Below, one piece after another: positions 8,973 to 18,083 of a DNA stretch of 64,000 nt. This stretch comes from Pseudomonas mandelii (lineage in GTDB: Bacteria > Pseudomonadota > Gammaproteobacteria > Pseudomonadales > Pseudomonadaceae), in the NCBI RefSeq assembly GCF_006438925.1, contig NZ_RCZA01000005.1, positions 372,001 through 436,000 on the forward strand, written 5' to 3'. Made by a program: the position numbers and the translations under genes. The notes under the pieces are model-generated. The model was not told where the DNA came from, made no database searches, and worked only from the letters and a program-made list of their open reading frames with translations. The first letter of the stretch is position 1. Each line of letters begins with the position of its first letter.

Positions 8973-10922
8973 ATGCGGCTGTACCTCTGTGAAAAACCTT
9001 CCCAGGCCAAAGACATTGCGGCCGTCCTCGGCGCCAGGCGTCGTGGCGACGGCTGCTGGCTGGGAACGGACGTCACGGTGACCTGGTGCATCGGCCATCT
9101 GCTGGAAACCGCGCCGCCCGACGCCTATGACGCGCGTTACAAGCGCTGGGTGCTGGCGGATCTGCCGATCATTCCAGAGAAGTGGAAGATGACCGTCAAA
9201 CCGCGTACTGCCAGCCAGTACAAAGCGGTCAAACGGCTGCTCGGCGAGGCCAGCGAACTGGTGATCGCCACCGACGCCGACCGTGAGGGCGAGATGATCG
9301 CCCGGGAACTGGTGGAGCATTGCCGCTATCGCGGGCCGATCCAGCGGTTATGGCTGTCGGCGCTGGACGATGCGTCGATCCGCAAGGCGCTGGCAACCCT
9401 GAAGCCGGGGGCCGAGACCTTTAGCCTTTACCATTCGGCACTCGGGCGCTCGCGGGCCGACTGGCTGATCGGGATGAACATGAGTCGGCTGTTCACGCTG
9501 CTGGGGCGTCAGTCCGGTTATCAGGGCGTATTGCCGGTCGGTCGGGTGCAAACGCCGACCTTGCGCCTGGTGGTGGATCGCGACCGCAGCATCGCCGATT
9601 TCGTGCCGGTCGCCTATTGGGCCATCGATGTGCAACTGCTGCACGACGGCACCGCATTCACCGCCCAGTGGCGTGCGGCCTCCGAGGTTTGCGACGACCA
9701 GGATCGCTGCCTGAATCAGGCGTTGGCGCAAAAGGCAGCGGCGGCGATTGGCAGCGCGGCGAGTGCCCGGGTGATCAAACTGCGCACCGAGCGGATGCAC
9801 GAAGTGGCACCCCTGCCCTTCGATCTGGGCACCTTGCAGGAAGTCTGCTCGAAGAAGCTCGGGCTCGGCGCCCAGGAAACTCTCGACATCGCCCAGGCCC
9901 TGTACGAAACCCACAAGGTCATCACCTATCCACGCAGCGACTGCGGTTATCTGCCCGTGAGTCAGCACAGCGAAGCACCGGGCATACTTGCCGCGCTGAG
10001 GCAGGCTGATCCGGCGCTGAACGCCTTGAACGATTTCCTGGAGCCTCAGCGCCGCTCACGGGCCTGGAACGACGCCAAGGTCAGCGCTCACCACGGCATC
10101 ATCCCCACCGCGGCGGCGAAAAACCTCGAGCGGCTGGCAGGCAAGCAGCGGGCGGTCTATACCCTGATCCGCGCGCGTTACCTGGCGCAGTTTCTGCCCA
10201 ACCATGAATACGACCGGACTCAGGCCGACTTCGACTGCGCCGGTGAAGCCTTGCGTGCCGTCGGCAAGCAGATCGTCGAGCCCGGCTGGAAACGCGCCCT
10301 GCCCGAAGCCCTCGCCCCGGCCAAGGGCCGCGAAGCACCGGCGCCGCAAACGCTGCCGGCATTAGCCGAAGGACGTGACTGCGCAGTGGCCGACGTGAAG
10401 CTAAAGGACCTCTGGACGCAACCGCCCAAACCGTTCACCGAAGGCGATCTGATCAAGGCGATGAAGAACGTCGCCAAACTGGTGGAAGATCCCCTGCTCA
10501 AGCAGAAACTCAAGGACACCACCGGCATCGGCACTGAAGCGACCCGCGCCTCGATCATCCAGGGCCTGCTCGACCGTGGTTATCTGATCAAGAACGGCAA
10601 GGCCCTGGCCGCCACCCCGGCCGCGTTCAGCCTGATCGATGCCGTGCCGCGTGCCATCGCCGACCCCGGGACCACAGCAATCTGGGAGCAGGCGCTGGAC
10701 ATGGTGCAGAGCGGCGAGATGAGCCTGGAAGAATTCGTCACCAAACAGGCCGCGTGGATGAGCAAACAGGTCGCCCGTTGCGCCGGCCTGAGCCTGACCA
10801 TCAGCGGACCGGCAAGCCCCGCCGGGCGCGGTGCCACGCCCTGGAAAAACAAACGCAAGCCCACCAAACGCAAGCCCTCGACGGACACCAAACGCGCAGC
10901 AAAACCGGCGAGCAAGGCTTGA
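8973..10922 (+). CDS. topB: DNA topoisomerase III
   Basis: Type IA topoisomerase that decatenates DNA and resolves single-strand-linked intermediates, usually with RecQ. The 649 residues are close to E. coli TopB (653). A Toprim domain opens the protein (YLCEKPSQAKDIA, then IATDADREGE), and the active-site tyrosine is Tyr319 in ITYPRSDCGY. The basic tail (Lys/Arg-rich last 35 residues) is common in TopB. The start is set at ATG 8973 to give the conserved MRLYLCEKPSQA; an ATG at 8964 is possible and neither has a strong ribosome site. A consensus LexA box upstream suggests DNA-damage induction, which is not standard for topB. Confidence 0.95.
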   Translation: MRLYLCEKPSQAKDIAAVLGARRRGDGCWLGTDVTVTWCIGHLLETAPPDAYDARYKRWVLADLPIIPEKWKMTVKPRTASQYKAVKRLLGEASELVIATDADREGEMIARELVEHCRYRGPIQRLWLSALDDASIRKALATLKPGAETFSLYHSALGRSRADWLIGMNMSRLFTLLGRQSGYQGVLPVGRVQTPTLRLVVDRDRSIADFVPVAYWAIDVQLLHDGTAFTAQWRAASEVCDDQDRCLNQALAQKAAAAIGSAASARVIKLRTERMHEVAPLPFDLGTLQEVCSKKLGLGAQETLDIAQALYETHKVITYPRSDCGYLPVSQHSEAPGILAALRQADPALNALNDFLEPQRRSRAWNDAKVSAHHGIIPTAAAKNLERLAGKQRAVYTLIRARYLAQFLPNHEYDRTQADFDCAGEALRAVGKQIVEPGWKRALPEALAPAKGREAPAPQTLPALAEGRDCAVADVKLKDLWTQPPKPFTEGDLIKAMKNVAKLVEDPLLKQKLKDTTGIGTEATRASIIQGLLDRGYLIKNGKALAATPAAFSLIDAVPRAIADPGTTAIWEQALDMVQSGEMSLEEFVTKQAAWMSKQVARCAGLSLTISGPASPAGRGATPWKNKRKPTKRKPSTDTKRAAKPASKA

Positions 10923-11000
10923 GGGCACTTCGAACGAACCAAAAGGGTCTAGTGTTCTTCAAGCCCAGTGACAGCCCCATTTTCTGATAAGGCATCGACC

Positions 11001-11630
11001 ATGATTATCGTGCATCACCTGAACAACTCCCGTTCCCAGCGGATTCTCTGGTTGCTGGAAGAATTGGCTATCCCTTACGAGCTGAAATGCTATCAGCGCG
11101 ACCCGAAGACCAACCTGGCACCGCCGGAATTGAAAGCGATCAATGCCCTGGGTAAATCACCGGTCATTGAAGACGGCGCGCAGAAGCTGATCGAGTCCTC
11201 GGCGATCATCGACTACCTGATTCGCCGCCATGGCGACGGTCGCCTGCAACCCGATCCGTCCACCCCTGCCTATGACGAATACGTGCAGTGGCTGCATTTC
11301 GCCGAAGGTTCAGCAATGTTGCCGCTGATGTTGAACCTGTACGTGGGACGCCTCGGGGAAGCCGGCGCGCCGTTGCATCCACGGATCAATTCGGAGGTGG
11401 CCAACTACCTGGCCTACCTCGACACGGCTCTGAGCCAGTCCGATTACCTGCTGGGCGATGAGTTCAGCGCCGCCGACATCCAGATGAGTTTTATCGGCGA
11501 GATCGCCAGAGCCCAGGGCAAGCTCGGCAACTATCCTCATGTAGCGGCCTGGATTGAACGCTTTCAGGCTCGTCCGGCCTATCAAGCCGCACTGAAAAAA
11601 GGTGGGAAATACGATTTCGCCCCCCACTGA
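11001..11630 (+). CDS. Glutathione S-transferase
   Basis: A 209-residue cytosolic GST. The N-terminal thioredoxin-like domain has the conserved SRSQRILWLLEEL helix and the cis-proline/ESSAII segment (GKSPVIEDG ... LIESSAIIDYL) that binds glutathione; the all-alpha C-terminal domain ends near residue 200. Members conjugate glutathione to electrophiles or reduce peroxides; the substrate cannot be read from sequence. ATG 11001 gives the canonical MIIVHHL start with AAGG upstream. The acetyltransferase gene follows 48 nt later. Confidence 0.92.
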   Translation: MIIVHHLNNSRSQRILWLLEELAIPYELKCYQRDPKTNLAPPELKAINALGKSPVIEDGAQKLIESSAIIDYLIRRHGDGRLQPDPSTPAYDEYVQWLHFAEGSAMLPLMLNLYVGRLGEAGAPLHPRINSEVANYLAYLDTALSQSDYLLGDEFSAADIQMSFIGEIARAQGKLGNYPHVAAWIERFQARPAYQAALKKGGKYDFAPH

Positions 11631-11678
11631 GTGATCACGCCTGGGCCAGGGATGGCCTGCACCTCAGGAGCTATCAAC

Positions 11679-12182
11679 ATGCCCTTGATCGAACTGCACG
11701 CCGCCCAGCGCGACGAGCTGGAAACGATTGAAAACCTGATGCAGTTCTACATGTATGACTTCAGCGAGTGGCTGCCGCTGAAGCTCGGTGAGCATGGCTT
11801 CTTCAACGCTCAGCCCAAACCGGGTTACTGGCGCAACCCCGCAACCAGGCCGTTTCTGATCAAGGTCGACGGAGAATTGGCCGGCTTCGTGACGGTGGAT
11901 GACGAAACCCATCTTCACGGCGCCGAGTACAACATCGGCTACTTCTTTGTCAGTCGACGCTTTCGTGGCCAAGGCGTCGCGAAGTTTGTCGTTTCCACCT
12001 TCTTGAGCCGGTTCCCCGGTCAATGGCAAATTTTCCACCTCGACGCGAATCAGCCTGCGCAGCGGTTCTGGACCCGGGTCTTGTCCGATCTCACCCATGG
12101 CGAGTTCACCCTGCATCAGCTGCCGGTAGACGGTTATCCCTGCACCGTTTACCGATTCCAGACATCGTTGCCATCGTCCTGA
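11679..12182 (+). CDS. GNAT-family N-acetyltransferase
   Basis: A 167-residue acetyl-CoA-dependent acetyltransferase. The acetyl-CoA pyrophosphate loop is visible in FVSRRFRGQGVAKFVVSTF (about residues 92-110), preceded by the beta-strand YNIGYF. The N-terminus ENLMQFYMYDFSEW recurs in a widespread uncharacterised GNAT subgroup. The acceptor substrate is unknown. The start is supported by CAGGAG 8 nt upstream of ATG 11679. Confidence 0.88.
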   Translation: MPLIELHAAQRDELETIENLMQFYMYDFSEWLPLKLGEHGFFNAQPKPGYWRNPATRPFLIKVDGELAGFVTVDDETHLHGAEYNIGYFFVSRRFRGQGVAKFVVSTFLSRFPGQWQIFHLDANQPAQRFWTRVLSDLTHGEFTLHQLPVDGYPCTVYRFQTSLPSS

Positions 12183-12702
12183 CTGGCGCTTTCCCATTCC
12201 GCTTTTTAATTCCAAACGACTTTGTCCGACAATATGTAGTGACCAAAAATAATCACTACAAAACCGTTGACGCCTCCGATTTGCCCTTGCATGATGCAGA
12301 CGTCTCCCCGATCGGGAGTACAGGCAACACGTTTGAGCAAGCTCGTCTGACCGCCGAGCTGTTTTTCCCGGATACACGCTGCCCACAAGGCAGATTGAAG
12401 AAGCTGACCTGGCCTGAACGTCCAGTACAAGGACGAGAAGCGCTGGCGATCAATCCTCATGAAGCTTGTGGCCGACCCTGAAAACGTCGGCAGTGGCCAG
12501 AAGGTTTTCGCCGCTTCTCCTCGTTGTGACGCTATTGCGTAGCAGTTATTCAACACGACTACATGCAGCAGACGCGGGCCCCCGTCAATTTGGCGGCTGA
12601 CCGCTGACGTCCTGGTTTCGGTGCCAGGGATCAACTAACCGATGGGCTACCTGTATTAGCGAATCAACTTTGAAAGATCACCAAATGGTCAAGGGGCTTA
12701 CT
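12183..12702. other. Gene-poor interval of 520 bp
   Basis: No convincing coding sequence. A 142-codon minus-strand frame (12206-12634) has no recognisable domain, no ribosome site and an atypical residue mix. The one clear structure is the inverted repeat at 12235-12260. Confidence 0.5.
12235..12260. promoter_or_regulatory. Perfect dyad TGTAGTGA-N10-TCACTACA
   Basis: Two exact 8-nt half-sites face each other across an A-rich 10-nt spacer, a shape typical of a dimeric-repressor operator. The same half-site (extended TATGTAGTGA) forms another dyad in the ttuC/LysR intergenic region at 28511-28555. The protein that binds here is unknown. Confidence 0.45.
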
Positions 12703-13032
12703 ATGAATCTGAACAATCAACCCACTATCGATGAACTGGCTCATCTGTTCGCTGCGCAAAAAGACAGCCATGACAGCCATATTCTGTGGATCAGCAAGTC
12801 GGGCCAGGTGCATATCGACTGCCTGTCGCCTCACGCCCATGAAGCGGAGTTCGACAAGAACAACCAGAACCTGCTCGCCCGACTGAAGATGTACCGTCGC
12901 GGCCAAGGCTATGTCGGCAAGAAAGCCGCGGCTGACAAGGACTTCATCGGTCATGTTCTGCAAACGCTGAAACAGGCATGGGCCTCGATGCAGAACCAGA
13001 ACGAAGTTCGGGTGATTGACCGGTTCTACTGA
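12703..13032 (+). CDS. Conserved hypothetical protein (109 aa)
   Basis: Small soluble protein, rich in Asp/His/Lys and with no signal peptide. It begins MNLNNQPTIDELAHLFAAQKD and has no domain I recognise. The strong AAGGGG 6 nt before ATG 12703 and the terminator just downstream support a real single-gene transcription unit. The sequence looks like a genus-level conserved protein of pseudomonads, but no function can be inferred. Confidence 0.7.
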   Translation: MNLNNQPTIDELAHLFAAQKDSHDSHILWISKSGQVHIDCLSPHAHEAEFDKNNQNLLARLKMYRRGQGYVGKKAAADKDFIGHVLQTLKQAWASMQNQNEVRVIDRFY

Positions 13033-13052
13033 TACCTCCACACCCCATCCAT

Positions 13053-13094
13053 AAAAAGGCCCCGCTCGTTACATCGAGCGGGGCCTTTTTGTTT
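13053..13094 (+). terminator. Rho-independent terminator
   Basis: Stem AGGCCCCGCTCG/CGAGCGGGGCCT with a 6-nt loop, preceded by A's and followed by a T-run. It ends the 109-aa gene and has A/T tracts on both sides. Confidence 0.92.
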
Positions 13095-13156
13095 GTCTCG
13101 TGCGCTCCAAACAACGCTATCGTTAACCGTGTGCACTGGATCATTGGAGGATTGTG

Positions 13157-13459
13157 ATGAACATACAACTGACAGGCTTGCTGTTACTCGTAATGGCCAG
13201 TGCTGCCCATGCAAACAGCATCACCGGCGTTCCGCTGTTCGATGCGGACTGCCCCGGCAAAATCATCGTCCACGCGGATCAGGACGGACCGGTGCTGATC
13301 AACAGCAAGGAAGCCGAGACCAAAGCCATCGACGATCGCCGATTCGAAGCCAAGGGTTCGGGCGTCGTGATCTCGATCCTCCTCTCCGATGACGACTCGG
13401 TCACGGTGTCCTCTACTGGCAAGGCGCCCAATGGGGTGTGCCAATTAGTAGAAGACTGA
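13157..13459 (+). CDS. Small secreted/periplasmic protein
   Basis: A 100-residue protein with a clear Sec signal peptide (hydrophobic LTGLLLLVMASAAHA, cleavage predicted after AHA around residue 20). The mature part has two cysteines (DADCPGK near its start and GVCQL near its end) that could form one disulfide. No known domain recognised. GGAGG 6 nt upstream fixes ATG 13157 rather than the overlapping GTG. Its 3' end overlaps the convergent cynR by 15 nt. Confidence 0.75.
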   Translation: MNIQLTGLLLLVMASAAHANSITGVPLFDADCPGKIIVHADQDGPVLINSKEAETKAIDDRRFEAKGSGVVISILLSDDDSVTVSSTGKAPNGVCQLVED

Positions 13460-14350
13460 TGCCGTCGACTCACCTGCAGCCGCACCCAACACCCGTTCCA
13501 TAAAAGCCACCGACGCTGCGCTGTGATAGTTGTTTTTGCGTCGGAGCAGCGCGGCTCCTCGTTTGGGCGCATCCCCTAATAACGGGATTTTGCGCAACGC
13601 CCGGTCCTCGGTGGCGATGGGTTCCGGAAGGATGGTGGCGATGGCGGTGTGCCGAATGACTTCCAGCAAGGTGCTCACCGAGTTGACCTCGATTACCACC
13701 TTCGGCGTGATCTGCTCCTGGGCAAAGTACTCATCAATGCGGGTGCGGGTAACGAAGTCCGGAGCCAGTAGCGCAAATTCCAGTTGCGCGACCTCTTGCG
13801 CGGACAACGCGACCTGGCTTTCGTATAACGGGTGATCGCGCCCCACCATGACACCCAAGGTCTCTGTAAATGCCGGGATCGACTCGATGTCGGCATTTCT
13901 GACCTGGGTAAACGCGATGGCGATGTCCAGTGAGTCATCCACCAGCCCGGCCTCGATGTCATCCATCGACAACTCGAAAATCTGTAGATGGATGTTCGGA
14001 TACCGCGCCACGTAATCGCGCACCAGCGGCCCCACCAGGTACGCCATGAACGTTGGGGTCATGGCCAGCCGCAGGGTGCCGCGGGACAAGTCCTTTACGT
14101 CATGCAGCGCACGTTTGCCTGCCTCCAGTTCCACCAGCACCCGACGAGCACATTCGATGTAGGCCTCGCCCGCATCGGTCGGTTTGACCGTGCGCGAGGT
14201 TCGGTCGAACAGGCTCACGCCCAGGGTTTCTTCCAGTTGCCGGATCTGCTGGGACAGGGTCGGCTGCGAGACGTGAAGCGCCTCGGCGGCGCGGGTGAAA
14301 CCGCCGTGATCGGCGACCGCCAGCAAATAACGCAGGTGTCGGAGCAGCAT
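13445..14350 (-). CDS. cynR: LysR-type regulator of the cyanate genes
   Basis: A 301-residue LysR-type regulator. The N-terminal helix-turn-helix (HLRYLLAVADHGGFTRAAEALHVSQPTLSQQIRQLEE) closely follows E. coli CynR, and a periplasmic-binding-protein-like effector domain fills the rest. In E. coli CynR activates cynTSX in response to cyanate; the divergent cynS here, 124 nt away, makes the same role very likely. The start is taken at 14350 (MLLRHLRY), matching the CynR N-terminus, with GGGA 7 nt upstream; four codons further upstream (14362) is an alternative ATG. Confidence 0.88.
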   Translation of the reverse strand: MLLRHLRYLLAVADHGGFTRAAEALHVSQPTLSQQIRQLEETLGVSLFDRTSRTVKPTDAGEAYIECARRVLVELEAGKRALHDVKDLSRGTLRLAMTPTFMAYLVGPLVRDYVARYPNIHLQIFELSMDDIEAGLVDDSLDIAIAFTQVRNADIESIPAFTETLGVMVGRDHPLYESQVALSAQEVAQLEFALLAPDFVTRTRIDEYFAQEQITPKVVIEVNSVSTLLEVIRHTAIATILPEPIATEDRALRKIPLLGDAPKRGAALLRRKNNYHSAASVAFMERVLGAAAGESTASVFY

Positions 14351-14473
14351 TGCAATTCCCATCTATAGGCTGTGCTTATGCACTGCATTGTATATCGATC
14401 TTGGACGCTATGGATCGATCAGCAGAAGATTGCTGCACACCCAAGCAACCTCACTCCCGACAGGAGAAACACC

Positions 14474-14941
14474 ATGCAACAGTCCCACGCTTACAACGAC
14501 CCAAGCCTGGCCCTGACCACGTCGATCCTCGATGCGAAAGCGCGCAAAAACCTGTCCTGGCAGGACCTGACCGACGGCACCGGCCTTGGTCTGGCCTACG
14601 TCACTGCCGCCCTGCTCGGTCAGCACCCGCTGCCGGAAAGCGCCGCCAAAGTGATTGGCGAAAAACTGGACCTGGACGCCGACTCCGTGGCCCGCCTGCA
14701 GATCATCCCGCTGCGCGGCAGCCTCTCGGGTGTCCCGACCGACCCGACCATCTACCGCTTCTACGAAATGATCCAGATTTACGGCACCACCTTGAAAGCC
14801 CTGGTTCATGAGCAATTCGGCGACGGCATCATCAGTGCGATCAACTTCAAGCTCGACATGAAGAAAGTCGAAGACCCGGAAGGCGGCTCCCGCGCAGTGA
14901 TCACACTCGACGGCAAGTTCCTGCCACTGCGTCCTTTCTAA
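14474..14941 (+). CDS. cynS: Cyanase (cyanate hydratase)
   Basis: Converts cyanate and bicarbonate to ammonia and two CO2 as a homodecamer in the cytosol. The 155 residues match the E. coli enzyme (156). The catalytic Arg95 and Glu98 are in [13 protein letters not shown], and the C-terminal dimer domain ends [10 protein letters not shown] as usual. AGGAGA precedes ATG 14474. It is divergent from cynR and followed, after a REP hairpin, by a beta carbonic anhydrase that would recycle CO2 to the bicarbonate substrate. Confidence 0.96.
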   Translation: MQQSHAYNDPSLALTTSILDAKARKNLSWQDLTDGTGLGLAYVTAALLGQHPLPESAAKVIGEKLDLDADSVARLQIIPLRGSLSGVPTDPTIYRFYEMIQIYGTTLKALVHEQFGDGIISAINFKLDMKKVEDPEGGSRAVITLDGKFLPLRPF

Positions 14942-14987
14942 ACGGATGACAGACGAGTCGAATTTCCAACTGTGACACGCGATCCCC

Positions 14988-15111
14988 TGTAGCAGCTGCC
15001 GAGCTCGCGAGGCTGCGTTCGGCTGCGCAGCAGTCGCCTGGATCTGGCGAGGACTACGGTCGAGCGCGACCCCGGCTCTAACGCAGCCTCGCAGGCTCGG
15101 CAGCTGCTACA
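14988..15111. repeat. REPIN-like inverted repeat
   Basis: Outer arms of about 33 bp begin TGTAGCAGCTGCCGAGC and face each other across a variable spacer. The same REP type recurs at 19589-19775. It lies between cynS and cynT and could limit read-through or set differential mRNA stability of the two genes. Confidence 0.85.
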
Positions 15112-15146
15112 AAATAATCATTTGATTCACGTATGAGGACATCACC

Positions 15147-15809
15147 ATGAAAGCGCTCATCGAAGGTTTTTTAAAGTTCCAGAACGAAGCCTTTCCGCAA
15201 CGGACCGACCTGTTCAAGCACCTGGCCACTACCCAGCATCCGGGCACGCTGTTCATCACCTGTTCCGACAGCCGTGTCGTGCCGGAACTGCTGACCCAAC
15301 AAGAACCCGGCGAACTGTTTGTGATCCGCAATGCCGGTAACATCGTACCCTCCTACAGCCCTCACCCCGGCGGTGTGTCGGCCACGGTCGAATATGCGGT
15401 CGCAGTGCTCGGCGTCACCGATATTGTGATCTGCGGGCATTCGGACTGCGGCGCCATGACCGCCGTCGCCAAGTGCAAATGCATGGACCACCTGCCCGCC
15501 GTCAGCGGCTGGTTGCAACACGCCGAGTCAGCGAAAGTCATCAACGAATCCCGCCCTCACGCCAATGAAGCCGCGAAGGTGAGTTCAATGGTTCGGGAGA
15601 ATGTCATCGCGCAACTGGCCAATATCCAGACGCATCCAAGCGTGCGCCTGGCTCAGGAGAAAGGCCTGTTGAATTTGCATGGTTGGGTCTACGACATCGA
15701 GACCGGTTCGGTCGATGCTCTGGATGCCAACAGCCACCGTTTCGTGGCGCTCGCCGAGTATCCGGACACCTGCGCCCTTCAAGCCCGATCCATAGAAGCA
15801 GCAGCCTGA
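15147..15809 (+). CDS. cynT: Beta-class carbonic anhydrase
   Basis: Interconverts CO2 and bicarbonate; next to cyanase it prevents loss of bicarbonate while cyanate is broken down. The 220 residues contain all zinc and catalytic positions of E. coli CynT: Cys39 and Asp41 in CSDSR, His98 and Cys101 in CGHSDCGAM. The symbol is given because of the cynR-cynS context; by sequence it could equally be a housekeeping carbonic anhydrase. Order cynS-cynT is the reverse of E. coli cynTS, and the two are separated by a REP element. Confidence 0.9.
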   Translation: MKALIEGFLKFQNEAFPQRTDLFKHLATTQHPGTLFITCSDSRVVPELLTQQEPGELFVIRNAGNIVPSYSPHPGGVSATVEYAVAVLGVTDIVICGHSDCGAMTAVAKCKCMDHLPAVSGWLQHAESAKVINESRPHANEAAKVSSMVRENVIAQLANIQTHPSVRLAQEKGLLNLHGWVYDIETGSVDALDANSHRFVALAEYPDTCALQARSIEAAA

Positions 15810-15841
15810 AGCGTGTATCCATTGGCAGCGAGACGATCGAC

Positions 15842-15870
15842 GCAGCGCTCCCGACTCACGGGAGCGCTGC
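15842..15870 (+). terminator. Strong stem-loop after cynT
   Basis: An 11-bp perfect stem (GCAGCGCTCCC/GGGAGCGCTGC) with a 7-nt loop lies between the convergent cynT and BON genes. It lacks a T-run, so it is a putative bidirectional terminator or 3'-end stabiliser. Confidence 0.5.
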
Positions 15871-15889
15871 ACTGACACGATCGACCGGG

Positions 15890-16240
15890 TTATTTATCGT
15901 CCATCTTTGTTGACGATTGTGGTCGACTCTCAGGGGCCTCTTCGGCGTTGGGGGGTTGTGGAATACTGCCGGGCGTGAACACGTGAGTCAGCAAGTCTCT
16001 GGCATCGACGTCGACGACGCCCTGAACCGAACGGGTCAGAGCAACAGCCTGCTCACACTGTTTATGGGTGTTGACGCGACCGCTCAATGCCACCGTGCCC
16101 CCGTGGGTTTTGACATGGATTTGCAGGCCAAGGCTGGGTTCGGCCATTGCCAGGGCTGACTTCACCCTGGTGGTAATCCACGTGTCGTGAACGCCCCTTT
16201 CCAGGTCATGAGAGTAATGTTGAAAGGAATGAAGTTTCAT
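15890..16240 (-). CDS. BON-domain protein
   Basis: A 116-residue protein with one BON domain (about residues 20-85; ITTRVKSALAMAEPS, then HGGTVALSGRV and a GVVDVDARD end), the domain found in OsmY and secretin-associated proteins that bind membranes or phospholipid. A disordered Pro/Glu/Ser-rich tail follows. No signal peptide is visible, unlike OsmY, so the compartment is uncertain. Family members are often stress induced; nothing in the promoter was recognised. Confidence 0.85.
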   Translation of the reverse strand: MKLHSFQHYSHDLERGVHDTWITTRVKSALAMAEPSLGLQIHVKTHGGTVALSGRVNTHKQCEQAVALTRSVQGVVDVDARDLLTHVFTPGSIPQPPNAEEAPESRPQSSTKMDDK

Positions 16241-16407
16241 GGTGTAACCCTCTCTCCGTCATCAGATGCACGGCCCGTCCATTGGCTGTGCAGCCTTGAC
16301 TCTCAGGCGAGCGTTATGGACATCTGATTCGTTTTGGAGTGCTCGCCACGCCCATACGGACGCACATTAAGTATAGTGCGGCCGTTGACCGGGGTCGTGG
16401 TGCCGGA

Positions 16408-17910
16408 TCAGCGTTTGACCGACAGATCCGTCTGGGTCATGCGACTGCGGATCGTGAACACCCCATCTCCCGAGAGAATCGCGCTGCGAGCAAACAGGCG
16501 ACCGCTCTCCCAGTTTGAAAGACCCAGTTCCGGCTTGTTCAGCGCGTACTGTCCGTCGACCCAGCGGGTAATCCCGTTACCGACAAAGGGTGCGTTGACC
16601 GCGTTGTAGAAGCGTTCCTGAGCCGTGGCATCTTCACTGATCAACGACACGGTGAACTGTGGGCTATAGCGATTGAACAACGCGATGGCGCTGTCCAGGT
16701 CATCGACAATCTTCAGGCTGACTTCCGGGGTTTCTTCCCATTCCCACTCGCGGCCCAACTGATCCTCGGGCAGCGGTTCGGCCAACGCTTCGGTCTGATA
16801 GCCTTCGGCGCGGTACACCTCAACGCTGGCGGTCTGCCAATCGGTCGGCAAGTACGGCTCGCTACCTTCGACGATGTGCAATTTGCAGCCCTGCCCCCGT
16901 GCGGTGCCGGCCTGTTGCAGCGCGTCGAGGAACAGCGGCAGCAGTTCCGCGACACGGTCACGGTGAATCAGGCAGACATTCATCGTGTTGCAGACTTTGC
17001 GATCCAGCGAGTTGCGCACTACGGCGGCAAAGCGTGTGGCATCGGCGTCCTTGTCGGCAATCAGCCAGGCGCCACCGGTGCCGTGCAGGCTGACCGCGGT
17101 GCCGGCCTGTTGGGCGATGCTGCCCAACTGGCTGACGGCACGACCCGAACCACGGGCCACCGCCAGCGACAGGCGCCGATCGGCGAACATCGCCCAACCG
17201 GCGGCGTGATTGACGCTTTCCACCAGCGACACCGCGCCCGCTGGCAACCCGGCGTCGTTCAGTGCCGGATTCAGCGCGTGGGTGACGATGGCTTGCGCCG
17301 TGCCCAACGCATCACTGCCAATGCGCAGCACTGCCGTGTTACCGGTGCGCAACACACCGGCGGCGTCGGCGAAAACGTTCGGTCGGCCTTCGAAGACGAA
17401 CGCGACGATGCCCAGCGGCGAGACCACTTGCTCGACTTTCCAGCCGTCATGCTCGATGCAACTGACCACCTTGCCGCGCGTGGCCGACGCATCACGCCAG
17501 GCCCTGAGGCCGGCGATCATGTCGCGGCGCATGCGTTCATCAGCCAGAAGCCGCGTGGTGGAGCGTCCGCGGGCCTTGGCCCGCTCGATGTCGGCCAGGT
17601 TGGCGGCTTCGATCAAAGCCCAGCAGGCAGGGTCTTCCAGGCGTTGGGCGAAGCGATCAAAGAACTCGCTGATGGCTTGATCGGAGACCGCGGACATTGC
17701 GCCGAAAGCCGTTTCGGCACGCTCGATTGCGATGGCCGCCGCTTGCTGGTCAGCCACCGGAATCAGCAACAATTCGCCACTAACCTGCTCCACCAGCAAA
17801 TGGTCCCCGGGCTGAAAGCGCGCGACCAATTCGGGGCTGACCACAGTGACGCGGTTACCAGCGAAAGGGATAGGCGTGCCAGCGACTAGACGTTCGAGCG
17901 CAAGAGACAT
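16408..17910 (-). CDS. ProA-like aldehyde dehydrogenase with N-terminal extension
   Basis: A 500-residue NAD(P)-dependent aldehyde dehydrogenase fold most like glutamate-5-semialdehyde dehydrogenase. The PLGIVAFVFEGRPNVFADAAG block and the catalytic cysteine in NSLDRKVCNTMNVCLI are ProA-type. ProA is usually about 420 residues; the extra 70 or so at the N-terminus (residues 1-70) are not recognised and read as a small beta-rich domain. Proline biosynthesis proA normally neighbours nadD or proB, not these genes, so this is probably a paralog with another semialdehyde substrate (inference). Confidence 0.8.
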   Translation of the reverse strand: MSLALERLVAGTPIPFAGNRVTVVSPELVARFQPGDHLLVEQVSGELLLIPVADQQAAAIAIERAETAFGAMSAVSDQAISEFFDRFAQRLEDPACWALIEAANLADIERAKARGRSTTRLLADERMRRDMIAGLRAWRDASATRGKVVSCIEHDGWKVEQVVSPLGIVAFVFEGRPNVFADAAGVLRTGNTAVLRIGSDALGTAQAIVTHALNPALNDAGLPAGAVSLVESVNHAAGWAMFADRRLSLAVARGSGRAVSQLGSIAQQAGTAVSLHGTGGAWLIADKDADATRFAAVVRNSLDRKVCNTMNVCLIHRDRVAELLPLFLDALQQAGTARGQGCKLHIVEGSEPYLPTDWQTASVEVYRAEGYQTEALAEPLPEDQLGREWEWEETPEVSLKIVDDLDSAIALFNRYSPQFTVSLISEDATAQERFYNAVNAPFVGNGITRWVDGQYALNKPELGLSNWESGRLFARSAILSGDGVFTIRSRMTQTDLSVKR

Positions 17911-18083
17911 TAAGCGGTTTCACCATGCAGTGGGCGGCCGGAAAATGTATAGGAAAATCCCTGGAGCGTCATTAACCGCACGCCTGACCGGTGATCGAAA
18001 ACCCGGCGGCCCTTCAGCCGGCCCTCCTACGCTGAAAGAGGTACATCAGCGTTTCCTGTTTTCCGAGGAGGCCGTCATGAGCG

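Noticed and set aside
12206..12634. 142-codon minus-strand frame in the 12.2 kb gap
   Set aside because: No family, no ribosome site, and the operator-like dyad lies inside it; coding not supported.
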